A stretch of 64,000 bases of DNA from Leptobrachium leishanense (Eukaryota > Chordata > Amphibia > Anura > Megophryidae), in assembly GCA_009667805.1 (NCBI GenBank), contig CM019063.1:406354959-406418958 (forward strand). The letters are read 5' to 3'. Numbering within the stretch: position 1 is the first letter of the stretch; every line of letters starts with the position of its first letter. Of this stretch, positions 46,409 to 56,252 are shown piece by piece. Under the pieces are notes generated by a model. It made no database searches. It saw only the letters and a program-made list of their open reading frames with translations, and had not been told where the DNA came from. The translations under genes were made by a program, and so were the position numbers.

Positions 46409-48194
46409 CAGGGTCATTCAAAGAGAGCCAAATTGGCCCCGAATTTGCACCGAACAGTGAATTTCCCCTTACGGTGCAATTTTGTGGCCATTCGACTATT
46501 CAAAAAAGCTGCCAGTTCGCCAAATATTGGTGAATTGCAAGCGAAATATGGGTCAGCTTCAGCAGCAGTGCGAAGTAATGGTTAATCTATTCAGAGAACA
46601 CCAAACTGCACTGAAATGTCAGTGAAATTCCCTGATTTTCGGTGGTTTCATTCAACGGGTTTAATCAGGAGAATCCCATAGGTTTCAATGTTAAACGAAT
46701 CCCCAGTTTTATCAAAAATATTTATTCAACCCTTTATTCTTATCATTTGCAGCAAAAAGTCTCTCAGGGTTATCCAAAGAGATTCGAAAAGTCACCGCAC
46801 GTTCGGTGACTTTTCGTTCTCTTCAATTCGGTTCCTTTTGCCGATTGCATTTGGGTGACCCTGCGGTGTATTCAGCAAACACCACAGGGTCCCCGAATTG
46901 CAGGGAAAAGCTGCCGTAAACCTGCCGAAAACTAACCGAATGCACTATGAAAACAAGCAAAAACATCTGGATTAACCTTCGAAGAGGAGCGAACAGGAGC
47001 CGAACAGGAGCCGAATCACACAGAGCCGAAGCAGCTGTGACGTAGAGGAGGCAGTGAATAAATTAGAAAACCATTTGTATGAATCTGGGAAAAAGAAACG
47101 CTGTTTGCAAAGAAACTACTGAGCGAAAATGTCTGAAATTTTCACAGGAGGTCCAGGGAATGATAATAAAGAGGGCTGTTACAAAAAAAATAAGCAAACT
47201 GAAAAAAAAAAAAAAGAAAAATCGGACTTTTAATTTTTTTTAAAAAAATTCAGAAAAATGCTTAAAGTATCCTAAAAAATCTATAAATAAAGAGACTTTT
47301 TGCTGCAGAATTTTATAATGAACTGTTTATTAGATATTGAATTAAAACGGGAATATTTTTAACATTGAAGCCTATGGGATTCTCCTGAATAAATTTGCCG
47401 AATTAAACCACCGAATGGCAGGACATTAGGAGAACCTTTCACTGCTGGTTTGTGTTCTCTGAATAGCCGAAGCAGTGCTTTTTCATGGGGATTTCACTGC
47501 CCTCGAACAGGGACCGAACAGGCACCGTATGTTCAGGCAATTCGACAGGATTTGGCGAATTACCCGCTCTCTGGATAGCCGAATGGCCAGGAAAGGTAAC
47601 CGAACGCTGATTTTCAGGGTTCGGTTACCTTTCTCAAGCAATTCGAATCTCTTTGGATAACCCTGTTTGTATTTAATTTTTAGGATTTTTTTGGCATCTT
47701 TTGGAATATTTTCAGCAAATTTTTTTCCAATTTTTTTTAATGTTTCAGCATTTTTTTTTCTGTAACAGACATTTTTATTATTATTATTCAAAGGCCCTTA
47801 TATATTATTTCCATGCATTTTCCTGCAGTATTTTGTTTTGAAATGCTTTTTAAAGTTGTGTTTTTTTGGGGGGTTTCGGCAGCTGAGCGGCTTTTTCTGG
47901 CGGCTGGCCGGTGGTCTTTTAGGCGGGTTGTCAGGTTTTTTTTGATCGATACGACGGTTTTGCGCAGGATTGTCGGACACATTCGACGGGTTTTTGGATC
48001 GATTTGGTGGTTTTTTCGGTTCGATTTGGCAGTTTTACAGTGATTTTCCGAGCCATTTGGGAGTCGATTCGCACACTTCAGGGACCTTGAGGTGAATGCT
48101 GAATTCACTGCAGGGTTGGCAAATTAAACTCATCGAGTGCGGTGAACGGGAGAGCAGCGATCGGTGACATTTCGGTGCTCTCTGTATATCCCTG
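46409..48194 (+). mobile_element. CAGGG-type element, both ends intact, split by a sister element
   Basis: Left end CAGGGTCATTCAAAGAGAG; right end, reversed, CAGGGATATACAGAGAGC. Flanks are ATA on each side (left atata|cag, right ctg|atagt), a possible 3-bp TSD. The copy at 46765-47665 interrupts it at aaaaagtctct. This is the best reference for the family in this window. Non-coding; right half is T/G-rich. Confidence 0.82.
46765..47665 (-). mobile_element. CAGGG-type element, subfamily C, copy 1
   Basis: 901 bp. Ends CAGGGTTATCCAAAGAGATT on the left and, reversed, the same on the right. The interior (gtttattagatattgaatta, ggattctcctgaataaattt) is the reverse complement of the middle of its host. 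Nearly identical to 49116-50017. Confidence 0.88.
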
Positions 48195-48547
48195 ATAGTC
48201 ATTTGTATTTTAAGAAGACCAGTCAAAGAATTTTTCAAAAAGAAGTATTTCTAAAATTCCTTTGCGTTAACATTTCAAGTGTTAGACAGATCTAAAACCC
48301 AGACCACTAATCCAATTTTCCTGAAATATAAGATTTTCAGGCTTAGAGAAAATGAAAGAAGTTGTCATATTTTATGAAATAGTTAGCAGGTTTAAAAACT
48401 GTTTTATTTGTTCATATATTGGGAATTTAGTTTGCTGATATATTGTATAAATTACCTATATTGTAGTGCATCATAATAACACTATGAAAAGTTATTGTTG
48501 TATGCATTTTTTTCAATCTGTTATTTGACAGTATACACTTTTATTAC
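48195..48547. other. No recognised feature
   Basis: AT-rich linker. Confidence 0.35.
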
Positions 48548-48649
48548 ACTATTCGAGGTAGGTACATACTCGCCACCCAGGACATACTTGAAAATGAGAG
48601 AAATCACAATGTATCCTTCCTGGTAAAATCCTTTCTCCAAAAAAAAAAG
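48548..48649 (+). mobile_element. Short retroposon tail, copy 5
   Basis: ttcgaggtaggtacatactc, gccacccaggacatacttga, aaatgagagaaatcacaatg, tatccttcctggtaaaatcc, then an A-rich tail. The same core is seen in four other places. Confidence 0.7.
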
Positions 48650-49115
48650 AGTTTAATTAGATGAATCCATACCATTTGGTTTAAATTTCCTGAGCGATGT
48701 ACCATGTTTTGTTAGTTTTCGTTTTACACATACCAGCATATGCTTTTTTCTAAGACAATTAAACAATTTATTTATTACTATCAGCCTTGGTGGTGTGTTT
48801 TTGTGTAACTTTCTATATCTTTTTTAGAACATTCCATTCCTTAAGACTTCAAATTTGTTATGTTTCTGTTTTCATGGCATTTCATTTCAGACACTTCAAT
48901 AGCACTGATGTAACTTTTGATACATCATATTTTAAAGTTTCTAATTTCAGTACAATGTGTGTGTTTTCTGTTTCTGGGTACAAACTGTTAAAATAATTAC
49001 AACTATACACACACTTGAGGGTATACGCACTTGTATTGTGACAGAGTGCTTGGGTTGGGTAACAGAATGTCTGGGAGAGTAATTGAGGGATACTTGGTTC
49101 AAGCCAAACAACACA
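48650..49115. other. No recognised feature
   Basis: AT-rich, short Phe-rich open frame at 48787-48996 of composition origin. Confidence 0.35.
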
Positions 49116-50017
49116 CAGGGTTATCCAAAGAGATTCGAAAAGTCACCGCACGTTCGGTGACTTTTCGTTCTCTTCAATTCGGTTCCTTTTGCCGATTGCA
49201 TTTCGGTGACCCTGCGGTGTATTCAGCAAGCACCACAGGGTCCCCGAATTGCAGGGAAAAGCTGCCGCAAACCTGACGAAAACTAACCGAATGCACGCTG
49301 AAAACAAGCAAAAACATCTGGATTAACCTTCGAAGAAGCCGAACAGGAGCCGAACAGGAGCCGAATCACACAGAGCCGAAGCAGCTGTGACGTAGAGGAG
49401 GCAGTGAATAAATTAGAAAAACCATTTGTATGAATCTGGGAAAATGAAACGCTGTTTGCAAAGAAACTACTGAGCGAAAATGTCTGAAATTTTCACAGGA
49501 GGTCCAGGGAATGATAATAAAGAGGGCTGTTACAAAAAAAATAAGTAAACTGAAAAAAAAAATAAAAAAAAATCGGACTTTTAATTAAAAAAAAAAAAAA
49601 ATCAGAAAAATGCTTAAAGTATCCTAAAAAATCTATAAATAAAGAGACTTTTTGCTGCAGAATTTTATAATGAACGGTTTATTAGATATTGAATTAAAAC
49701 GGGAATATTTTTAACATTGAAGCCTATGGGATTCTCCTGAATAAATTTGCCGAATGAAACCACCGAATGGCAGGACATTAGGGGAACCTTTCACTGCTGG
49801 TTTGTGTTCTCTGAATAGCCGAAGCAGTGCTTCTCTATGGAGATTTCACTGCCCTCGAACAGGGACCGAACAGGCACCGTATGTGCAGGCAATTCGCCAG
49901 TATTTGGCGAATTGCCTGCTCTCTGGATAGCCGAATGGCCAGGAAAGGTAACCGAACGCTGATTTTCAGCGTTCGGTTACCTTTCTCAAGCAATTCGGAT
50001 CTCTTTGGATAACCCTG
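49116..50017 (-). mobile_element. CAGGG-type element, subfamily C, copy 2
   Basis: 902 bp. Same termini as copy 1 at 46765, with ACA on each side (49113-49115, 50018-50020) as a possible 3-bp TSD. Very high identity to copy 1 indicates recent amplification. Non-coding. Confidence 0.88.
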
Positions 50018-50031
50018 ACAGTCCCCTAGGG

Positions 50032-50215
50032 CAGTGGTTCCCAACCGCGGTCCTCATGTACCCCAAACAGGCTAGGGTTTAAGGATCACCTTGGGGAAAT
50101 GCAGACTGAATCCTGCAATCACTGAGCAGCAAATCATATCACATGTGCTTTGCTTCAGCTATCTGGAAAACCTGAACTGTTGGGGGTACTTGAGGACCGC
50201 GTTTGGGAACCACTG
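50032..50215. mobile_element. Short hAT MITE (184 bp)
   Basis: Termini CAGTGGTTCCCAACCGCGG and, reversed, CAGTGGTTCCCAAACGCGG. 8-bp flanks ccctaggg (50024-50031) and ctctaggg (50216-50223) differ at one base. A well-known type of hAT MITE. Confidence 0.9.
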
Positions 50216-50223
50216 CTCTAGGG

Positions 50224-51212
50224 TATAAACAGCCTCAGACTTGAAGTTGTGCAAATGAGGTCTTTTTATTCCATAAACAAACGCCACATTAGGCTTTGAA
50301 TCACTATTGCTGGTGATTAAACAAAAAACTACAAATGAAATCCTAACTCAATTTAGAATACTTACTACACATCCAGCGATCCTGACTATCCAGAAACCAT
50401 AATCCAATAAACAAAAGGAGAATAACAGTTTGCCTGTAGAAGTATTACTGCTCCCCGCCCTGCACTGAACAGTCTGAATAAACACTTCTGTCCAGGAGTC
50501 AACAGCCTGGGAATTTACCTGTTGCTTTATTGATTAATTGGCAACAAGTGTGTGAAAGGATAGAGGCCATGACGGATTCGGAGTCCTAAATACCTTCCCT
50601 CAATTACTCTCGCAAACATTGTTACTCAACACATGCACCTTGTCACAGTATATTGTCACTTTATCGTACTAATCTAAGTCCTATAATTACTCAAAAAAAT
50701 CATTGTTTTTTGTCATTCAGTTATTTAAGCAAAGTAATAACAACCCATATGCTTTCTGAATATCTTCTTAAACATAATTCCTGAATAATAGCTAAGCTAT
50801 GTAGGCAAAGTTGTTACAATTTAAGACAGAAGGTATGTTTTTTTAAGATAATTTATCCAATTTTGTTTTCCATTCTATACACATGCTTTCTGGTGTAAGC
50901 CCAGCTTTTGAGTATGACAGAGAGCAGAACTGCATGAACATTTTTTTCCATAAGTCTTACCAACAGATATATTTAATAAGTACAGCTAAGACAATAACTA
51001 TTTTATTTTAAGCCGACAACGTATGGCACCTCATATTCCTCATGTAATGCACCTGTGTATGTGGCATGCTAGAAGCTTTTTATTTAAGTGTTGATTTTCT
51101 TCCAGCAAAACATACATCTATATATTAACCCCTACACTACCAAGTGATTTTTGTTGAAAATGTTTTTATCATATCATTTACTTGAAACACAGGATGCAAA
51201 GTTAACAGTTAA
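50224..51212. other. No recognised feature
   Basis: AT-rich sequence. A phrase at 51130 (ttaacccctacactaccaag) could be a piggyBac-like end but has no partner. Confidence 0.35.
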
Positions 51213-51614
51213 GACTCGGGTCAGACGAGCGCAGTGTTCACATCCGTGTTGCCACACATTTTAATGTTCATGATAGCATACAATTATGATCAATAGAGAC
51301 CCACACACGAAGTACGTCGGCACCAAACTGCGGACGCATAACGGAAATGTGGCATAACGGATGCAGGTTAGGCAAGAACGTAAATCCTAGAACGGACTCA
51401 CAAAGTGCGCTGCGTCTGCAACGTCTGCATAGTTTTGTATGTGAGTGATGGAACGAAGTCAGACGGACTGCATTTATGCATCCAGCATTTTGACGGACAA
51501 AATGTATTTCATATTAATTTATTTTCCCTTCTACATCAGTCAAAAAAAAGTCAGTCATAAAATCGAACTGTGTGGCCACTACCTTGTTGTCAGTCAGAAA
51601 GTACGTCCGTTGCC
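51213..51614. mobile_element. Diverged Harbinger-like MITE, copy 3
   Basis: Preceded and followed by TAA (51210-51212, 51615-51617). Left end gactcgggtcagacgagcgc resembles ggctagggtcaga of the other copies, and the CpG-rich interior has cgaagtacgtcggcac. The right terminus is degraded. A second start (ggctgcggtgacacgagtgc) follows at 51618. Confidence 0.5.
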
Positions 51615-52139
51615 TAAGGCTGCGGTGACACGAGTGCACTGATTGCTCACAGTGCGTTCGTTGAAACGGACCAAACCATGTCGAACACGCCGGAATAACC
51701 ACGCCGAACACGCCGGAAAAAGCCGACGAGCAGCCGATCACAGCGCAGAGCAGCTGCCGGAAAAAGCCGTCAACCAAGTGAACAGGGTAAAAAAAAAAAA
51801 CAGAGTGCTTGAAAGTTTGGAAATTGAAATGCTGTTTGCAAAAAAAAATACTGAACGAAAATGCCTGGACTTTACATATAAGATCCAATGAATGATAATA
51901 AAAAGGTCTGTTACAGAAAAAAAAGCGCTTTAACCCCTTCGCTGCTGAGCCATTTCACGCCTCTGTGCTGAGCTAATTTTTTCCGCGTTTGCTCATCATG
52001 TTTAAACGCGTTTTGAAGCCACGTTTTATTATATCACCCAGACATATTATATATCGTTCTTTCCGGCAGACTCGGCAGATTCATAATATATCATTTTTTT
52101 TTTTAAATATATTTTTATTGAATTTAAAGGCGGGTCAGG

Positions 52140-52342
52140 ACCCAGGCGAGTGAGGATAGCAGGAGATGATGCTACTGAAACCCATTGAGACCATATCAAC
52201 ATATAACGGGGAAGTTGGTCAGTGGATGACAAGTAAAAACGCTCCACCGCTCTGAGTTCCTCCATTCTTCGAAACCACACTCGGAGAGGGGGAGGGGGAG
52301 GGGAAGTCTGTCTCCAATATAGGGGAATCAGGCCCTTGGCAA
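52140..52342 (-). pseudogene. L1 ORF2 C-terminal end, downstream piece
   Basis: NVAKGLIPLYWRQTSPPPPP, LRVWFRRMEELRAVERFYLS, DQLPRYMLIWSQWVSV: the last segment of L1 ORF2, continuing from 54187 across the L2 insertion. Followed by a short 3' untranslated part and the A-tail. Confidence 0.8.
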
Positions 52343-52872
52343 CATTAAGAATTCGGCCATTTCTTACCGCTGTCACCACAAAACAACTCATACATGCCCT
52401 GGTAATCTCCCGACTCGACTATTGCAATAATCTCTTATCTGGCCTCCCTCTGTCCCGCCTCTCCCCCCTACAATCCATCCTGAACGCCTCCGCCAGGCTA
52501 ATTCACCTCACCCGCCGCTCTGTCTCTGCCGCTCCCCTCTGCGAGTCCCTTCACTGGCTCCCCATCCACTGCAGAATTAAGTTCAAAATCCTTATCCTTA
52601 CCTACAAAACCCTCACTAACTCAGCTCCCCACTACCTGTCCTCACTAATCACCAAATACACCCCAGCCCGCTCCCTAAGGTCAAACAGTGACCTGCGCCT
52701 AGCTTCTCCCTGCATCACCTCTTCCCATGATAGACTGCAGGATTTCTCACGCGCAGCCCCCACTCTCTGGAACGCTCTCCCTCGTACTGTCAGACTTTCC
52801 CCTAACTTCTCTTCCTTCAAACACTCCCTTAAAACGTTCCTATTTAGGGAAGCCTACCATCCAACTCACTGA
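52343..52872 (+). pseudogene. L2 reverse transcriptase C-terminal part
   Basis: Continuous frame of ~178 residues: LRIRPFLTAVTTKQLIHALV, SRLDYCNNLLSGLPLSRLSP, LHWLPIHCRIKFKILILTYK, LQDFSRAAPTLWNALPRTVR, FKHSLKTFLFREAYHPTH and stop. These are the conserved C-terminal blocks of L2 ORF2 after the polymerase motifs. It has no catalytic domain because of 5' truncation, but this piece has no internal stop, so the insertion is relatively young. Confidence 0.9.
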
Positions 52873-53027
52873 CACAACCATCAATCACTCTCACTTTACA
52901 GTCCTCTCCTCCTGTTTCCAACCCCAACCCTCCTAGATTGTGAGTTCCTACGGGAATAGGGCCCTCATCTCCTCCTGTACTGTTTGTCAAATGTTGTTCA
53001 ATGTATTGTAACCCTGTCTATACTGTG

Positions 53028-54079
53028 AAAGAAAAGAAAAAAACACTTCCAGGCGCACCTTACTAAAATTTCCACTTTTTTAAAACCAAAAAATGGCCAA
53101 TGTGCAAACATCTAATGAATTAATATTTAAACAAAACAGTGGTATATTATGATAAATGTGTATAACTTAAGGAATACTTATATTTCAGTGGTGTTACTTT
53201 TTTCCCCTTTTCTCAGTATGGGGTCCTGTGATGTAGCTGTTCGGTATCCCAAGAAAAAAGGAGGGGGGAGGGTATTTCTCCACTTGATGTAAAAAAAGGC
53301 AGCAGAGCGGCAGATAATTCAATTAAAATGCATTTATTAATCAATAAAAAGGTAGACCTTCAACTATAAAATCAATTGTTAAAATACTAATTAAGTAGGA
53401 TCAACAAAAACGCGCTTTCACCAATAGGCTTCATCAGTTGTTATCCTTTCTGAATGATCAGTCTGTGCAAGAAGTGCAAAAAGTCCAAAAAGTTTTTGGA
53501 CTTTTTGCACTTCTTGCACAGACTGATCATTCAGAAAGGATAACAACTGATGAAGCATATTGGTGAAAGCGCGTTTTTGTTGATCCTACTTAATTAGTAT
53601 TTTAACAATTGATTTTATAGTTGAAGGTCTACCTTTTTATTGATTAATAAATGCATTTTAATTGAATTATCTGCCGCTCTGCTGCCTTTTTTACATCAAG
53701 TGGAGAAATACCCTCCCCCCTCCTTTTTTCTTGGGATACCGAACAGCTACATCGCAGGACCCCATGCTGAGAGAAGGAAAAAAAAGTATCACCACTGAAA
53801 TATAAGTATTCCTTAAGTTATACACATTTATCATAATATAACCACTGTTTTGTTTAAATATTAATTCATTAGATGTTTGCACATTGGCCATTTTTTGGTT
53901 TTAAAAAAGTGGAAATTTTAGTAAGGTGCGCCTGGAAGTGTTATTTTCTTTTCTTTTATATTCGCGTTTTTGAGGTTGTAAACACATATCTTCTAGCTTG
54001 CAGCACCGACCTATATTGAGCACGCCTTAATAATCTTACAACCACTAAGAAAAGCACCAGATTCACGCTGTCTTTTATT
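53028..54079. mobile_element. Near-perfect foldback with 15-bp TSD (Penelope-like?)
   Basis: Left arm 53028-53491 and right arm 53493-53958 are inverted copies of ~465 bases with a 1-base centre at 53492. A single-copy tail follows (53959-54079). The host sequence cctgtctatactgtg is duplicated exactly on each side (53013-53027, 54080-54094). Each arm carries ctgatga...gaaa boxes (53547-53568 on the plus strand; 53415-53437 inverted) beside gcgcgtttttg, the style of sequence seen in Penelope-like repeats. It contains no ORF. Confidence 0.8.
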
Positions 54080-54186
54080 CCTGTCTATACTGTGCCTATT
54101 GTACAGCGCTGCGGAATATGCTGGCGCTTTATAAATAAAGAATAATAATAATAATAATAATAATAATGCGTGGCAAGATTGATTTC

Positions 54187-55075
54187 TTACAGGCCGACAC
54201 CGACATTGAGGTATGATGTAATAACATGGAGGCAGGCGTGCAAAAAAAAGGGGGGACACCCAAGGAGTTCACTAGCTATTATAAGTAGGCTCGACCAGTA
54301 TGGATGGATCAGGGGACAATCCGACCACAAATGAAGGACAGAACCTGGGGCATCAAAGCAGCGCCAACAATTTGGGGAATTGTCAGGGGAGAACTTTTGT
54401 AGGCGGACAGGGGTGTAATACCAAAGTGTTAATAATTTATACGCCGTTTCCTGGGTTTTGCTGGCTATGGAGCAGCGGTGTGTTAAATCACAGATATCTA
54501 GCCATTGTTCATCCGTCAAGGTACAGTTCAACATCGTTTCCCATTTACCCATGAACGGGGGCGGGATAACCGAGGCCACATCCCTAAGAAGGGAGTATAT
54601 GAATGACACTCCGTTGGTCAATGGGGCAGGCGAGGCACACCAGCGTTCCAGTTGGGTGAATGGGCGTGTGAGCATATGTGGGCGCAGCGCGGTCCTAAGG
54701 CGGGTAGTGACTTGGCGGTATTTGAAGTGGTGCAAAAAGGTTGGCGGCCTATCCCCAATAAGGTGCTGAGAGGCACCAAGCCCGTACTGGTAAGGAAATG
54801 GAGAACTCTAGGTATAGGGGCGGTGGTTAGTGACACTAACGCCCTCGGGCCCATGTGTGACAGAAACCCATCGCAATACGTGATTGGTGTCATTGGAGAG
54901 GGGTATGACGTGAGGCTAGAATGGGTCGCTTCTCGATGCCAACACAGCAGGGAAACTCGTATGGAGACGACCGTGCCATACGGAGGCCCAGCGTACGAGG
55001 CAGCCATGGTAGGACCGCTAGTGGAACCTCCAACAATATTTCTGACTCTCCCAGTCTCTCGCCCCTGATTTTTCA
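54187..55075 (-). pseudogene. L1 ORF2 C-terminal region, upstream piece
   Basis: Minus strand, several frames. Clearest piece 54187-54735: QVTTRLRTALRPHMLTRPFT, SFIYSLLRDV, KTQETAYKLLTLWYYTPVRL, CWRCFDAPGSVLHLWSDCPL. KLL-WYYTP-RL and the CWRC...H.W..C motif are conserved in the C-terminal part of vertebrate L1 ORF2. Further upstream (54735-55070) the frames are broken. The L2 insertion at ~52343-54168 separates it from its last ~60 codons (NVAKGLIPLYWRQTSPP onward, 52391-52140). Confidence 0.82.
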
Positions 55076-55262
55076 CCCCACATGGTGATCAAGCTGGCGG
55101 TTTTGGTGTTATTTTCTATCAATGCTAGGGGCTCGAATATCCCTGAAAAAGACTCCACCGCCTTAAATGATTTTCGTAAGCACAGGGCCTCTGTGGTGTT
55201 TGTGTAGGAGACCCACTTTCGCAGTGGGGCTAGACCCCGATTTACTGACTCCAACTACAGCG
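55076..55262 (+). pseudogene. L1 endonuclease start, inverted inside the L1
   Basis: On the plus strand, MVIKLAVLVLFSINARGSNI and FRKHRASVVFV-stop-ETHFRSGARPRF: the first ~60 residues of an L1 ORF2 endonuclease (INARG and V(Q)ETHF blocks). It is opposite in direction to the rest of the L1. One in-frame stop replaces the conserved Gln before ETHF. Confidence 0.75.
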
Positions 55263-56252
55263 GGAGTCGTCACAACCAGGCCAATAGGGATATTCCATCT
55301 ATAACGGATCTTTTTAGCCATCAGTTGACTGGTGAGGGGCTTCAGGGCCCGACGATAGGCCAGAGCCGCTGGAGAAAGATCAGGAAAAAGTTGTAAGGGT
55401 GTCCCTTCATAGGAAATTTGAGTGGAATTCTGTGATTGTCGCAAAATATCCTCCTTAAGGCCAAGTTATTGAGACAGCAAATAACGTCGCAGGGAGAGCC
55501 CCCCGCAGGACCCACAGTCTGAGGGCTCTATGAGCACGCACAAAGTCAATTCGTGAGTCAGCAGGACGGTCCAGAAGTGAGTTAAGGATCGTAGTTAAAG
55601 CCGACCTGAATTCAGTTGGGGAAACTTCTGATTCGGGTAGGCCTCGAAGCCTAAGATTGTTGCGGTGCCCTCTGTTATCCAAATCCGTGATGTGCTGCGC
55701 CATACTTCTCATCTGAGCCGAATGCAGATCGAGCGTTTCAGACATGGTAATTTGGGCCTGCCTGTTCGTATCACAGTCAGCTTCAACTGAGGCCACCCTG
55801 TCGTGGAGGCCCTCGACATCCGTCCGGAGGAGATGGAGCTCCGCCATGATGGAGGTTTGCAGCGTTTTAATGTCAGCCCGCGTGGGGAGAGCTCTCAAGA
55901 ACTCTCCCCAGGATGCTGGGTCCTCAGCCATAGACCTGGGTGGGGATCTCTGTGGCGACCCGGCGGCCATCAGGTCCGCTGTCTCGGGAGGGTCCGTGAG
56001 CGGGTCCGCGAACGAACTTTCATTCGGATCCACGAGCGGATCTACTGCAGGCCCCAGCTTGGATGCGGCCTCCAGGAGCGTCTCTGTCGGGAGGAGAAAG
56101 GCACGCAAACTCGAGGCACCAGCGCACCAGAGACCCTCCTGGGTCTTCTTAGATGCAGGGGATTTATTTATTTGCCCCATCTGAGCTGCTGTGGTGCCGG
56201 GATTGAGCTGGATAACTCTGGTCTGTGCGGAGCTCCCAAATAAGGTGGCCAT
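55256..56252 (-). pseudogene. L1 ORF1-type protein remnant
   Basis: Would be the RNA-binding chaperone of L1 particles. The start is taken at MATLFGSSAQTRVIQLN (56252). A Pro/Asp-rich N-terminal region is followed by a coiled-coil candidate (RADIKTLQTSIMAELHLLRT, VEGLHDRVASVEAD), then ITDLDNRGHRNNLRLRGLPE, the typical opening of the L1 ORF1 RNA-recognition domain. After a frameshift near 55450 the C-terminal domain continues as QISYEGTPLQLFPDLSPAAL and MAKKIRYRWNIPIGLVV. The coding part ends near 55270 at the inverted junction. The insertion stops only ~25 bases upstream of the start codon. Confidence 0.85.

Larger units (their letters stand above)
52343..54168 (+). mobile_element. L2-type LINE inserted in L1, split by a foldback
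   Basis: 5'-truncated L2. The 3' end is gtacagcgctgcggaatatg, ctggcgctttataaataaag, (aat)n at 54120-54168. The flanks ttggcaacatta and gtggcaagattg look like a weak TSD. Interrupted at 53028-54079 by the foldback. Confidence 0.88.

Noticed and set aside
54652..55068. 138-residue plus-strand open frame
   Set aside because: Antisense of the L1 ORF2 C-terminal region.
55744..56243. Two 146-residue plus-strand frames
   Set aside because: Antisense of the L1 ORF1 remnant, open because of its GC-rich codons.
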